Below are positions 19,102-28,909 of a stretch of DNA of 64,000 nt, piece by piece. The stretch's first letter is position 1, and every line of letters begins with the position of its first letter. The notes beneath the pieces were generated by a model. The model saw nothing but the letters and a program-made list of their open reading frames with translations, was not told where the DNA came from and made no database searches. Where the stretch lies: assembly GCF_001544275.1 (NCBI RefSeq), contig NZ_BCQE01000004.1:62001-126000 (forward strand), read 5' to 3'. The position numbers and the translations under genes were made by a program. Source of the DNA: Enterococcus gallinarum NBRC 100675. GTDB lineage: Bacteria > Bacillota > Bacilli > Lactobacillales > Enterococcaceae.

Positions 19102-22100
19102 CTATTCTGATTTTTTTCTCCGCTCTGCTCTGGCAACTCTTCTTGCCGCGCGAGCTGCTTCGACTTCAGGATCAGAGACTGATCTACGCTGTTTAGTTCT
19201 AACAGATTCTCCTTGTTTTTCCACCAATTGAGGTTCTGCTTCAGACAATGGCTCTTTTTCTAATTTTGCTCGAATCTTTTCTTCTTGCCCAGCAAGACGC
19301 GCATAATTATAGAAACGGTTTTTCGCATCAAAGACTGTTTTTGTGAATAATGCACTTGCGGCACTTGGGTTAGCTGCATCTAAGGCTGAAAAACGAACCT
19401 GTGTTTTCATAAACGTTGGCATCAACGAAAAATCAGGTTTTTTATAGTCCAATGTCAGCGCTGGTTTGCCTTTATCAACCATTAATGGGTTGTAGCGGTA
19501 CAGTGACCAATAACCGGAAGCGACTGCTTCTTTTGCTTCTTTGATGGATTGTCTCATGCCACCTGCTAATCCATGGGTGATACATGGTGTATAAGCAATG
19601 ATCAGAGATGGTCCAGGGAATTTCTCCGCTTCTTCGAAAGCTTTGATCGTCTGCATTTGATTGGCTCCGGAAGCAATTTGCGCCACATATACATGACCAT
19701 ATGTCATAGCCATCATCCCTAAATCTTTTTTCGACACATATTTCCCACTAGCTGCAAACTTAGCAATCGCTGAAGTCGGTGTTGCTTTAGAGACTTGCCC
19801 GCCAGTATTTGAGTAGACTTCATTATCTAAAACTAGAATATTTACATCCGCGCCTGAGGCCAAGACATGATCGATTCCGCCAAATCCAATATCGTAAGCC
19901 CAACCATCGCCGCCAATCATCCATTGACTTGGCTTAACAAACAAGTCGCTGTCATCGAGAATTGCTTGCAAACTTGGCTGTTGATGAATTTCTTGTTGTA
20001 AAGCAGCCTGTAATTTTGCCGCCCGTTGTTGGCTTCCTGCACTTTCTTCCCGATGATCGATCCAGTCTTGCATAATCACTTGTAGATCTACCGGAACAGT
20101 GACTAAGGCTGCCTGCATTTTTGCTGCTAAGGCTGCTCTTCGTGTTTGATTTGCTAGAAACATCCCATAACCAAATTCGGCATTGTCTTCAAATAGTGAA
20201 TTGGACCATGCCGGTCCTTGTCCTTGGTCGTTGGTCGTATAAGGAGACACCGGAGCAGCGCCGCCCCAAATCGATGAGCAGCCAGTGGCATTTGCAATCA
20301 TCATGCGGTCCCCGAACATTTGAGTCAACAGTTTGACATACGGAGTTTCGCCACATCCTGCACAGGCTCCTGAAAATTCTAGAAGCGGTTTATTGAATTG
20401 GGTGCCCATTACGGTCCCCGGTTTTGCCGGGTTCTCTTTCTGACGTAGTGTCATAGCAAAGGCCCAATTCATTGCTTGCTCTTTTTGGCTTTCATAGGAG
20501 CGCATGACCAAAGCTTTGTCCTTTGCGGGACACGCTTCAACGCAAAGCCCGCAACCAGTACAATCTTCGATTGAAACTTGGATTCGATACTTCTGACCAT
20601 CTTTTCCTCGCATTTCTCGAACAATAAACCCTTCTGGTGCCTCTGTCAGCTCATCTTCATCCACTAAGAAAGGTCGAATCGCTGCATGTGGACAAACAAA
20701 TGCACATTCATTGCACATCGTACAACGGTCGGATAACCATTCTGGTACTTCTAAAGCAATCCCTCGTTTTTCCACTGCAGTGGTCCCTAGAGGCATCGCT
20801 CCTTCCGTCATTTGATTCCGAACGAGCGTCCCCACGGACAATTGATTTCCTTCTTGTCGATTGATTGGCTCAACGATCTCCCGAACATAACGGGATGTTG
20901 CAGTTGATTTCCGTTCAGGTACATCAATGAAGGCCCATTCAGCTGGCACTTGAATCTCGCAAAGCAATTCAATGGTCCGATCAATCGCTAAATAGTTTTT
21001 TTCGACAATTTCCATGGACTTATGTCCGTAATTCTTTAATACCTCCGCTTTTAAAATCGGCAGAACCTCATCGAAAGGCATAATATCAGACAAATAGAAA
21101 AAGGCAGTTTCCATTGCCGTGTTGATGCGTCTGCCCAGCCCAGTCTCCATTGCTAATTGCATGGCATTGATGGTATAAAAACGGATGTCATTTTCTGCAA
21201 TGTAACGCTTGATGTGTTTGGGAAGACTAGTTGCAATTTGTTGCTCATTCCAGGTGGTATTTAGTAGGAAGGTACCGCCTTTTTTTAGCCCCTTCAGCAA
21301 ATCATATGTATGCAGATACGCAGGGGTATGGCATGCGACAAAGTCAGCATGCTCGATCAAATAAGTCGAGCGGATCGGTGTGTCTCCGAAACGCAAATGG
21401 GAGACTGTTAATCCTCCTGATTTTTTGGAATCATAATAAAAATACCCTTGAACATACTTATCTGTGTGATCGCCAATAATTTTGATCGCTGATTTATTGG
21501 CACCCACGGTTCCATCGGAGCCAAATCCCCAAAATTTCGCCTGAAATGTATTGGGATTGGTCAAGTCCAAAGTAGCTTCCGTGTTCAACGAGAGATGGGT
21601 AACATCATCCATGATCCCAATCGTAAACCGTCTTTTTTGCTCGCTTTTTGGTTTCGTCAGTTCTTCGTATACAGCAACGATTTGATCTGGCGTTACATCT
21701 TTTGAACCCAATCCATAGCGACCACCAATGACAGCTGGCCGGATCGCTGCATCATAAAGGGCACTTTGGACATCTAAAAGCAGAGACTCGCCGTTTGCTC
21801 CCGGCTCCTTGCTACGGTCTAAAACGGCAATTGCTTTGACCGTTGATGGAAGTTTTTCCAAAAAGACTTCTAATGGAAATGGTCGATACAAATGAATCGT
21901 CAAGACCCCGACTTTTCTTCCTTGTTTGAGCAAATGATCCACCGTCTGTTGTACAGTCTGAGCAGAAGAACCCATTGTTACAATTACTTCTTCCGCATCA
22001 GCACAGCCATAATAATCGACCAAATCATAGTTGGTTCCGCGCAAATCATTAATGGCTTTCATGTATTTGCGAACTGTTGCCGGTAACGCATCGTAATGGG

Positions 22101-22797
22101 CATTGACCGTTTCTCGCTGTTGAAAATGAATATCAGGGTTTTGATTCGTTCCGCTAATCGTTGGATGGTTTGGATTCATTGCCTTTTCGCGAAAAGCTGC
22201 TAATTTTTCTTGATCGATCAATTGAGCCAATTCACTGTATTCAAGTACATCAATCTTCTGAATCTCATGGCTGGTTCGAAAACCATCAAAGAAATTCAGA
22301 AAGGGAATTCCACTTTCAATCGCCGCTAAATGAGCCACAGGTGCAAGATCCATAACTTCTTGAACACTGCTTTCCGCCAACATCGCAAAGCCTGTTTGGC
22401 GCGCCGCCATCACGTCTGTATGGTCACCAAAAATATTCAATGCATTCGTAGTGACTGCTCGGCTGGCAACGTGAAATACGCCAGGCAAACGTTCTCCCGC
22501 GATTTTGTACATATTTGGAATCATCAACAGCAATCCTTGCGAAGCTGTATAAGTCGTCGTTAAAGCCCCAGTCTTTAATGAACCATGTACTACACCAGCT
22601 GCTCCTGCTTCTGATTGCATTTCAACCACTTTAACTGGTTGTCCAAAAATATTTTTCTTTCCGCTGGCAGACCATTGATCTACCAATTCCGCCATTGTTG
22701 AACTAGGGGTAATAGGATAGATTGCGGCTAATTCTGTAAAAGCATAAGAAATATAGGCTGCCGCTGTATTTCCGTCCATTGTTTTTTTCTTGCGCAT
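19102..22797 (-). CDS. nifJ: pyruvate:ferredoxin (flavodoxin) oxidoreductase
   Basis: A 1231-residue single-chain enzyme that oxidises pyruvate to acetyl-CoA and CO2, passing electrons to ferredoxin or flavodoxin. Domains in order: pyruvate-binding (1-250, with AIYPITPSS), transketolase C-like (about 255-410), gamma domain (about 420-610), a two-cluster ferredoxin domain (CTMCNECAFVCPH near 690 and CTGCGLCVEACPAK near 745), and the TPP domain (CAGCGETPY near 820, GGDGWAYDIGFGG near 960). The last 45 residues are an Arg/Ala/Glu-rich tail (ARAARRVARAERRKK) beyond the usual end. Most lactic bacteria rely on PFL or PDH, so its presence is of note. A TATAAT lies 50 bp upstream of the start. Confidence 0.96.
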   Translation of the reverse strand: MRKKKTMDGNTAAAYISYAFTELAAIYPITPSSTMAELVDQWSASGKKNIFGQPVKVVEMQSEAGAAGVVHGSLKTGALTTTYTASQGLLLMIPNMYKIAGERLPGVFHVASRAVTTNALNIFGDHTDVMAARQTGFAMLAESSVQEVMDLAPVAHLAAIESGIPFLNFFDGFRTSHEIQKIDVLEYSELAQLIDQEKLAAFREKAMNPNHPTISGTNQNPDIHFQQRETVNAHYDALPATVRKYMKAINDLRGTNYDLVDYYGCADAEEVIVTMGSSAQTVQQTVDHLLKQGRKVGVLTIHLYRPFPLEVFLEKLPSTVKAIAVLDRSKEPGANGESLLLDVQSALYDAAIRPAVIGGRYGLGSKDVTPDQIVAVYEELTKPKSEQKRRFTIGIMDDVTHLSLNTEATLDLTNPNTFQAKFWGFGSDGTVGANKSAIKIIGDHTDKYVQGYFYYDSKKSGGLTVSHLRFGDTPIRSTYLIEHADFVACHTPAYLHTYDLLKGLKKGGTFLLNTTWNEQQIATSLPKHIKRYIAENDIRFYTINAMQLAMETGLGRRINTAMETAFFYLSDIMPFDEVLPILKAEVLKNYGHKSMEIVEKNYLAIDRTIELLCEIQVPAEWAFIDVPERKSTATSRYVREIVEPINRQEGNQLSVGTLVRNQMTEGAMPLGTTAVEKRGIALEVPEWLSDRCTMCNECAFVCPHAAIRPFLVDEDELTEAPEGFIVREMRGKDGQKYRIQVSIEDCTGCGLCVEACPAKDKALVMRSYESQKEQAMNWAFAMTLRQKENPAKPGTVMGTQFNKPLLEFSGACAGCGETPYVKLLTQMFGDRMMIANATGCSSIWGGAAPVSPYTTNDQGQGPAWSNSLFEDNAEFGYGMFLANQTRRAALAAKMQAALVTVPVDLQVIMQDWIDHREESAGSQQRAAKLQAALQQEIHQQPSLQAILDDSDLFVKPSQWMIGGDGWAYDIGFGGIDHVLASGADVNILVLDNEVYSNTGGQVSKATPTSAIAKFAASGKYVSKKDLGMMAMTYGHVYVAQIASGANQMQTIKAFEEAEKFPGPSLIIAYTPCITHGLAGGMRQSIKEAKEAVASGYWSLYRYNPLMVDKGKPALTLDYKKPDFSLMPTFMKTQVRFSALDAANPSAASALFTKTVFDAKNRFYNYARLAGQEEKIRAKLEKEPLSEAEPQLVEKQGESVRTKQRRSVSDPEVEAARAARRVARAERRKKSE

Positions 22798-23023
22798 CTC
22801 TCTAACTTCCTTTATCTTCCATTTTGAGCATTCTCACACAATCCATTATAGCTGAAAAATCTACATGAATAAATACTGCAAATCAAAATAGCAGCGATTT
22901 AGTGAAAGAGCAAACGATACAGTTTCTATCGAATCTAAGTTTTTTTCACAAATTTCATTTGGTTGTTTCCCTTTTCTTTCTTGTTGAAATTCTGTTAAAC
23001 TTAAAAAAAAAGGAGGATGAAAC

Positions 23024-23539
23024 ATGGATATTTCAATTATCAAAGCTGAAGAAACAAATACGACCACTGGAATCAAGATTGGTGATGAAAATGCTAAGCC
23101 GATCATTGAATTCATGAACCTTCGTTGTCCTTATTGCCGCAAATGGTTTGAAGAGTCATTGCCGATCCTAACCGAAGCTGTTGCTGCGGGAAAAATTCAA
23201 CGAGTGATCAAATTATTCGATAAAGAAAAAGAGTCTCTTCAACGGGGAAATGTGATGCATCGGTTTGTAGCAACGGATAATCCTGCTCAAACGATCGCAG
23301 ATATTACCAAAATCTATCAAACACAAGATCAATGGGGACATTTAACTTTAGAGGGGGTTGCAGAATTTGCGCAAAACCAACTAGGATTAACCGAACATAA
23401 CCATTCCACGTATGCTGGTGAAATCGTGGAAGAAGCCCGAAAAGCAAATATTCAATTTGTGCCGACCGTTATCGTAGGCAGTCACATTTTTGATGAATCA
23501 ATCTCAGCGGATGAGTTGACACAATTGATCAACGAATAA
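23024..23539 (+). CDS. thioredoxin-fold (DsbA-like) protein, cytoplasmic
   Basis: A 171-residue protein with a thioredoxin-type active site CPYC near residue 35 (MNLRCPYCRKWFEE), an inserted helical region, and the cis-proline loop FVPTVIVGSHIF near residue 145. This is the layout of DsbA/FrnE-like oxidoreductases. It has no signal peptide, so it is probably cytoplasmic and linked to redox stress; the substrate is unknown. An AAAAGGAGGATGAAAC ribosome site precedes the ATG. Divergent from nifJ, with about 225 bp of shared upstream DNA. Confidence 0.85.
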   Translation: MDISIIKAEETNTTTGIKIGDENAKPIIEFMNLRCPYCRKWFEESLPILTEAVAAGKIQRVIKLFDKEKESLQRGNVMHRFVATDNPAQTIADITKIYQTQDQWGHLTLEGVAEFAQNQLGLTEHNHSTYAGEIVEEARKANIQFVPTVIVGSHIFDESISADELTQLINE

Positions 23540-23540
23540 A

Positions 23541-23692
23541 AACCTGTGCCACAGTTCTAACAGCAACTCACTCTTGAAGGATTCTCGACTCGCACGAGCG
23601 GTCCAACGAAGCTAAAACTACTTGACACTTAGCCGTTTTAACTTCATTCTATCTCTTCAACTGTTGTCTTGTTATGACCTGTGGCACAGGTT
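23541..23692. repeat. 152-bp element bounded by a perfect 14-bp inverted repeat
   Basis: The gap between two convergent genes is filled exactly by a unit starting aacctgtgccacag and ending in its reverse complement ctgtggcacaggtt. Inside lies a second stem (gaagctaaaac / gttttaacttc, one mismatch) and weaker pairings near the ends. A T5 follows on the - strand, so it can act as the whiA terminator; on the + strand the T-run is weak. It may be a structured terminator or a MITE-like unit. Confidence 0.75.
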
Positions 23693-23695
23693 AGT

Positions 23696-24631
23696 TTAAC
23701 TGACTTTATCTCGTAAACGATCCGCAAATTCATTGATTTTACGGATTCGATGGTTGATGCCTGATTTGGAGATCGCTCCAGAAGGAATCATCTCTCCTAA
23801 CTCCTTTAAGCTGACTTCAGGATGTTCCAATCGCAATTCTGCAATTTCCTGCAGCTTCTCTGGAAGAGCTCCCAGTCCCACCCGTTGTTGAATAAATTCA
23901 ATATTGTCAATCTGTTTGGAAGCTGCATCGATGGTCTTGTTCATATTTGCTGTTTCACAGTTCACCAAACGATTGACTGAATTGCGCATATCGCGGACAA
24001 TCCGAACATCTTCAAACTTGAGCATCGAATTGGTGGCGCCGATCAATGTGAGAAAATCGGCAATTTTTTCTGCTCCCTTTAAATAAGAAATAAAGCCATT
24101 TCGCCGTTCAAGGGATCGCGCATTCAATCCATAATAGTTCAACATATCGCAGATATCTTGATTGTGCTCTTCATAGATCGAATAGATTTCCAAATGATAG
24201 CGACTAGTCTCTGGATTGTTGACTGAACCTGATGCCATAAACGCCCCCCGTAAATAGGAACGCATTTTTTGGGCATTCCCCATAATTTCATCCGATACAT
24301 GACTATGAAACATCAATCCATCCATAATATCCAAATCCAACAATACACGTTTGGTCTCTTGTTTTAAGCGAACGATGTAAACATTGTTCTTTTTCAACTT
24401 CATTTTTCTGCGAACCAACAGCTCGCTTCGGACATTGTAGTGATCTTTCAATAAGGAATAAATCCGCCGAGCAATGGCTGCATTTTCTGTTTGCACATTG
24501 AGAACGAACTGCTGGTTATTAATACTTAGCGATCCATTCATTCGTATCAAAGCAGCTAATTCCGCTTTTGCATGTTCCCGATGTACTTCTAGTGATGTCA
24601 GTTCCTTTTTGACTTCTGCTGCAAAGGACAT
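23696..24631 (-). CDS. whiA: WhiA, sporulation-type DNA-binding regulator
   Basis: A 311-residue protein with an N-terminal LAGLIDADG-homing-endonuclease-like fold lacking nuclease residues ([17 protein letters not shown] near residue 120) and a C-terminal helix-turn-helix (about 225-305, [27 protein letters not shown] in two parts). In Firmicutes WhiA affects cell division and chromosome segregation. Third gene of rapZ-yvcK-whiA, 15 bp after yvcK. The order is conserved across the phylum. Confidence 0.96.
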   Translation of the reverse strand: MSFAAEVKKELTSLEVHREHAKAELAALIRMNGSLSINNQQFVLNVQTENAAIARRIYSLLKDHYNVRSELLVRRKMKLKKNNVYIVRLKQETKRVLLDLDIMDGLMFHSHVSDEIMGNAQKMRSYLRGAFMASGSVNNPETSRYHLEIYSIYEEHNQDICDMLNYYGLNARSLERRNGFISYLKGAEKIADFLTLIGATNSMLKFEDVRIVRDMRNSVNRLVNCETANMNKTIDAASKQIDNIEFIQQRVGLGALPEKLQEIAELRLEHPEVSLKELGEMIPSGAISKSGINHRIRKINEFADRLRDKVS

Positions 24632-24646
24632 GGCGTCGCCTCCTTT

Positions 24647-25648
24647 CTAGATTTTGGCACCGTAGACGATCCGCAGTAATTCATCGATTACTTTATCACC
24701 GTCATGAAAGACACCGCCATCACGTAACTCTAAGAAATCCGCTGAAACCACGCGACAACTTTCATTCCGCAGTCCTTGGAAATCATGTTTCACTTGGACA
24801 AGGTATTCATCGTAGATTTCTGGATCCATATAGCCTTCTGGGACCTTCTCTGTATTGACTAACACGGTATCAATAAAAGACTTCCCTAAATGTTGATGCA
24901 AAACCCGAACATGATCTGCATCAGTAAAGTGTTCTGTTTCCCCTTTTTGTGTCATGATATTGCAGATGTAAACAGTCTCCGCTGCCGTTTCTAGCAACGC
25001 CTGTCCGATCTCACTGATCATCAAATTCGGTAAGATACTCGTAAACAAGCTCCCCGGTCCCAATACGATCATATCAGCTTCCAATATCGACGTCACAACT
25101 TTACGGGCAGCTTTGGGTTCATTTTCGTCATCTTGATTCCGCACAAACACGTGATCGATGGTTTTACGATCCAAGGCAATTTTGGATTCTCCCACTGCTT
25201 CTGTCCCGTCTTTAAAAACAGCGTGCAAAATCAAAGGTTGGTCAGAAGAGGGATAGACATGGCCATCAATGTGCATGATTTTTGAAAGTATCTGGATTGC
25301 TTCATAGGTACTGTTGCGCATTTCCGCAATGGCGGCAATGATCAAATTACCTAAGGCATGGTTTGCAAGAAATTTGTCTTCTTTCTTGAACCGATACTGA
25401 AAAATATCATTATAGAGTTGCGGCATATCTGACAAAGCAGCCAACACATTGCGCAAATCACCTGGAGGCGAAATAGAGGAAACTAGGTTGCGGATTTCAC
25501 CACTGCTGCCGCCATCATCTGCGACCGTCACAATTGCTGTGATATCAACACCTTGATTCCGCAAACTTTTTAAAATGACCGGCAGGCCAGTTCCGCCCCC
25601 AATGACAACGATCTTAGGTTTACGGATTCGATAGGTTTTCATTTTCAT
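24647..25648 (-). CDS. yvcK: YvcK/GlmR-type regulator of carbon partition
   Basis: A 333-residue CofD-like protein. The N-terminus [17 protein letters not shown] is the nucleotide-sugar binding glycine loop, followed by [13 protein letters not shown] and PPGDLRN, both family signatures. In Bacillus and Listeria it binds UDP-GlcNAc and stimulates GlmS, directing carbon to the wall. The start overlaps the rapZ stop by 4 bp. Assignment by motif and by the conserved three-gene order. Confidence 0.95.
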   Translation of the reverse strand: MKMKTYRIRKPKIVVIGGGTGLPVILKSLRNQGVDITAIVTVADDGGSSGEIRNLVSSISPPGDLRNVLAALSDMPQLYNDIFQYRFKKEDKFLANHALGNLIIAAIAEMRNSTYEAIQILSKIMHIDGHVYPSSDQPLILHAVFKDGTEAVGESKIALDRKTIDHVFVRNQDDENEPKAARKVVTSILEADMIVLGPGSLFTSILPNLMISEIGQALLETAAETVYICNIMTQKGETEHFTDADHVRVLHQHLGKSFIDTVLVNTEKVPEGYMDPEIYDEYLVQVKHDFQGLRNESCRVVSADFLELRDGGVFHDGDKVIDELLRIVYGAKI

Positions 25649-26535
25649 GATCGATTCACCGTCTCTTTGCGTTTGTCTTTGTCGCGATGGGTCACATTGA
25701 CTTTGTAATTTTTTGCTAAAGCAGCGCTGATCCGTTCAGATAAAGCGACCGAACGATGTTGTCCGCCCGTACAACCAATTGCGACCGTCAAACTGCTTTT
25801 TCCTTCTTTGATATACCCAGGCATTATAGTTTCAAGCAATGTCTCAAATTGCTGATAAAACTCTTCAGTTTCTGGAAAAGACATGACATAGTCATATACG
25901 GTTTCATCTTTTCCCGTTAGCGGACGCAATTCAGGAATATAATGTGGGTTTGGTAAGAATCGCACGTCCATCACGATATCCGCATCGATAGGCAATCCGT
26001 ATTTAAAGCCAAAAGAAACAACTTCCACCCGAAATCCATGTTCATGGGAAGAACGAAATTCTTGATTAATCTTTTCTCGCAGCTGTCTTGGTGTTAAAGT
26101 TGTCGTGTCAATCACGATATTCGCTTTTGTCTTCAAGTCTTCCAGGATCGCGCGCTCTTTACGGATCCCTTCCGTTATTAAGCCGTCCATCGCAAGGGGA
26201 TGGGCTCTGCGTGTCTCTTTATAACGAGAAACCAACTCATTGTCTGTAGCATCTAAGAACAATATTTTCGTATCGATGAATCGAGTATTCTCGATATCGA
26301 TCAGCATGCTTTGGATTTCTTCAAAAAAGGAACGCGAACGCAAATCGACGACCAATGCAATTTTGGTCACTTTCCCTGACTCTTTGATCAATTCCCAGAA
26401 TTTAGGAATTAAACTGGGAGGCATGTTGTCAATACAAAAATAGCCCATGTCCTCAAAACTTTGAATAGCAACGGTTTTTCCTGCTCCACTCATACCAGTG
26501 ATGATCACTAGTTCTAAATTATCTACTTCTGTCAT
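25645..26535 (-). CDS. rapZ: RapZ/YvcJ nucleotide-binding protein
   Basis: A 296-residue protein with Walker A GMSGAGKT near residue 14, the DNMPPSLIP segment, and a C-terminal domain with [16 protein letters not shown]. In E. coli RapZ controls glmS through small RNAs; in Firmicutes YvcJ binds GTP and its target is less clear. First gene of rapZ-yvcK-whiA, under a promoter with 17-bp spacing. Length normal. Confidence 0.95.
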   Translation of the reverse strand: MTEVDNLELVIITGMSGAGKTVAIQSFEDMGYFCIDNMPPSLIPKFWELIKESGKVTKIALVVDLRSRSFFEEIQSMLIDIENTRFIDTKILFLDATDNELVSRYKETRRAHPLAMDGLITEGIRKERAILEDLKTKANIVIDTTTLTPRQLREKINQEFRSSHEHGFRVEVVSFGFKYGLPIDADIVMDVRFLPNPHYIPELRPLTGKDETVYDYVMSFPETEEFYQQFETLLETIMPGYIKEGKSSLTVAIGCTGGQHRSVALSERISAALAKNYKVNVTHRDKDKRKETVNRS

Positions 26536-26562
26536 CGTAAAACTCCTTCCTCACTCATTAAC

Positions 26563-26591
26563 AGTATATCATGCCGGGCGTATCATTTAAA
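26563..26591 (-). promoter_or_regulatory. rapZ-yvcK-whiA promoter
   Basis: On the - strand, -35 TTTAAA (26586-26591), 17-bp spacer, -10 TATACT (26563-26568), 28 bp before the rapZ start. Confidence 0.6.
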
Positions 26592-26600
26592 CACTACCGC

Positions 26601-26643
26601 ACAAAAAAAGCATCAACATGAGAGTTGACTCCCATGTCAATGC
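26601..26643 (-). terminator. terminator after the racemase gene
   Basis: Arms gcatcaacatg and catgtcaatgc (two wobble pairs) with a short loop, followed on the - strand by seven Ts. It separates the D-Asp unit from rapZ. Confidence 0.85.
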
Positions 26644-26648
26644 CTCGC

Positions 26649-27353
26649 TCAATTTCGATAAGTTAACGCTTTTTCAATTGTTCGATCGACTAAAATCGAT
26701 TGCGCATCGACTACCGGATAAGGATTATTTTCCGTGAACTCTTCCATCAATGAAAGTTCGGTACAGCCTAGAACGGCTTTCTCACAACCAATTTTATGCG
26801 TTACTTCTTCTAAGATCTCAAAATAAAGATCTTGGTCTAATGTATCAGATTCTTTGATCCGATCATAAATCAATGTATTTACTTTTTGTTGTAATTGCGG
26901 CTCAGGCAAGTAGACATCAAAGCCACAAGCACGTAACTCAGCTTCATAAATCCCAGCCTTGATACTACCTTCTGTTCCTAAAAAGGCCACTTTCCCGGTA
27001 ACACCTTCTTTTTTCAAAGATTTAGCAGCTTCCCGCGGCATGTGAAGCAGCGGAATCGGTGTGGCTTCTTGCAACTGATCAAAGAAATAATGCGCAGTAT
27101 TACATGTCAGCACAATAAAATTTGGCTGTAATAAGTTCTGTTTAGCGATATCATCAAGCAAATAAGGAACAGGATCTTCTAAATCGTTGTTCAAGATATA
27201 CGCAGTGCGATCTGGCACTGTCGCATGATTGAATAACACATAGTTCAAATAATCTTGGTCTTTATGAGCAACGGTTCGACGGTTCAAGATTCGTACAAAA
27301 CTTTCAGTCGCCATCGTTCCCATTCCACCTAAGATACTGAAGAAGTTTTCCAT
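26649..27353 (-). CDS. racD: aspartate racemase
   Basis: A 234-residue Asp/Glu racemase-superfamily enzyme. The two catalytic cysteines are in LTCNTAHYF near residue 84 and LGCTELSLM near residue 195; the N-terminus [14 protein letters not shown] is the usual opening of aspartate racemases. It interconverts L- and D-aspartate without PLP. It lies 3 bp after the ATP-grasp ligase gene, so the pair makes D-Asp and attaches it to peptidoglycan precursors, as known for E. faecium. The function is strengthened by that neighbour. Confidence 0.88.
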   Translation of the reverse strand: MENFFSILGGMGTMATESFVRILNRRTVAHKDQDYLNYVLFNHATVPDRTAYILNNDLEDPVPYLLDDIAKQNLLQPNFIVLTCNTAHYFFDQLQEATPIPLLHMPREAAKSLKKEGVTGKVAFLGTEGSIKAGIYEAELRACGFDVYLPEPQLQQKVNTLIYDRIKESDTLDQDLYFEILEEVTHKIGCEKAVLGCTELSLMEEFTENNPYPVVDAQSILVDRTIEKALTYRN

Positions 27354-27356
27354 AGA

Positions 27357-28610
27357 CTAGCCTTCTTTCGAATGGAAATGCAGTTTAAATCGTTTGTTGT
27401 AAAGATAGAACATTCTTTTTAGTAGAATCCAACGTTTGATGGAGAGATCTTTGTCATAAAAAACGGTAGTCCCCCAGCGATTTTCGGCTAACAGTTTTTT
27501 AGCCCGTTCTTTTTCTTCATTTTCATTGGCATAATCCAAAAAGATGTTTTTCGGTACACCCAACCAAAGCTTCGCTGTTGGAGCGTCTGCTTTCCCATAA
27601 ACAGTTTCTTGGAAAGGCACATCAAATACTAAGTCCTCTGTCAGAAATTTAGCAAGATTCAATCCACTCAATGTGATGAAAAAGCTACTTCTCCCCTGAC
27701 GAAGATTGATTTCAAATAATTTGTATTGCCCATCTCGGCTATCATATTTCAAATCAAAATTGGCAAAGCCAACATATTGAATTTGTTTTAAGAACGTCGA
27801 AATCATTTGATAGATTTGTTGGTTTTCATCCGGCAGAATAACCACGTAATTGCCGACTGCTCCAGGAGTTGGATCTTCTAAAAGTGGATGACCCAATGCC
27901 ATCACTCGTACATTATGGTCTTTGTCAACATAGGCATTCAGCACACGCATATTGCTGTCATCCCCTGGAATAAAATCTTGCACGATCATCTCGTAATTAT
28001 AGCCAGCTTGATAAATCCGCTCAACAATCTTATCGAACTCGGCACGATCTTCAATAATAAATGCTTTTTTCCGTCCCTCGAAATCAACGGATAACCAAGC
28101 GACACTATTTGCCGGTTTCAATGCCACGGGAAACTCAAATGGCAGTTCTTGAGTAAAGCGGCCATCCTCTAATAGATCTGGTGTCAAAATAAAAGTTTTT
28201 GGATAAGGTAAGCCGAACTCTTCACACACTTCATAGAAACTCACTTTATTGATCAATCGTTTCAACAAAGAATAATCATTCGCAATAAATGTGTAATATG
28301 ACGCTAAATCTGCTTTATGTTTTGCTAACAATTCAGCATAACCGTCCCCGCAAGGAATCAACAAATAAGTCATAGAGGGATCGTTATAAGTGGTTTTTGC
28401 CAAATCAATCAATGTATCTAAAAAACCAGGATCATGATCAAATCCTGCTACTTGATTGACCTTGACGATTTTGCTATAGCGGGTGGGGGCAAGCTGTGTC
28501 CCAGCATAAGCAATTGACTGGATGCCATATGCTTCGTGAAAGGCTCTTGCCATACCATAGACATTCATATCGCTTCCTAACAAAATAGGAACGAATTTTT
28601 CCGGATTCAT
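27357..28610 (-). CDS. asl: D-aspartate ligase (ATP-grasp), peptidoglycan cross-bridge
   Basis: A 417-residue ATP-grasp protein. The central grasp domain (about 125-330) has FPVALKPANS, the YEMIVQDFIPGDDSNMRV segment and the Mg-binding FEINLRQGRSS. The C-terminal part is basic (LKRMFYLYNKRFKLHFHSKEG). This is the layout of Asl of E. faecium, which adds D-Asp to the epsilon-amine of L-Lys in the stem peptide. No membrane segment; it acts in the cytoplasm on UDP-MurNAc-pentapeptide. The adjacent racemase supports the call. It points away from E. faecalis, which uses an L-Ala-L-Ala bridge. Confidence 0.85.
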   Translation of the reverse strand: MNPEKFVPILLGSDMNVYGMARAFHEAYGIQSIAYAGTQLAPTRYSKIVKVNQVAGFDHDPGFLDTLIDLAKTTYNDPSMTYLLIPCGDGYAELLAKHKADLASYYTFIANDYSLLKRLINKVSFYEVCEEFGLPYPKTFILTPDLLEDGRFTQELPFEFPVALKPANSVAWLSVDFEGRKKAFIIEDRAEFDKIVERIYQAGYNYEMIVQDFIPGDDSNMRVLNAYVDKDHNVRVMALGHPLLEDPTPGAVGNYVVILPDENQQIYQMISTFLKQIQYVGFANFDLKYDSRDGQYKLFEINLRQGRSSFFITLSGLNLAKFLTEDLVFDVPFQETVYGKADAPTAKLWLGVPKNIFLDYANENEEKERAKKLLAENRWGTTVFYDKDLSIKRWILLKRMFYLYNKRFKLHFHSKEG

Positions 28611-28689
28611 AAAACCACTCTCTCTTTTGCATATATAAATTTAGATTTTTACCTATTTACTTTGTTACAACAGACCTATAATACCATAA

Positions 28690-28724
28690 AGAAAAAAGCA
28701 ATCAAAGTATGTACCTCTGATTGC
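28690..28724 (-). terminator. hairpin in the uvrA-asl gap
   Basis: gcaatca / tgattgc arms with a 13-base loop, followed on the - strand by TTTTTTC. It lies about 190 bp after uvrA. The rest of the 300-bp gap is AT-rich and shows no gene I can support. Confidence 0.65.
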
Positions 28725-28909
28725 CTTCCTCTTCTTTGAACGGATAGAACTTATAGGTCGTTTATTCTGTTACGAATAGACATTTACCTATTGCTATTTT
28801 AACAAATAAACGGTGCATTACAAGAGTTATTTGAGAATTTGCAGAATTATTACAGTAAATATTAAATTTTGCTAAAATCCCCTTTATCTCCGCCTTTATC
28901 CTACCTCTC

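Noticed and set aside
22861-23117. ORFs on both strands in the nifJ/thioredoxin-like gap
   Set aside because: They overlap the real thioredoxin-fold gene or promoter region and have no start signals.
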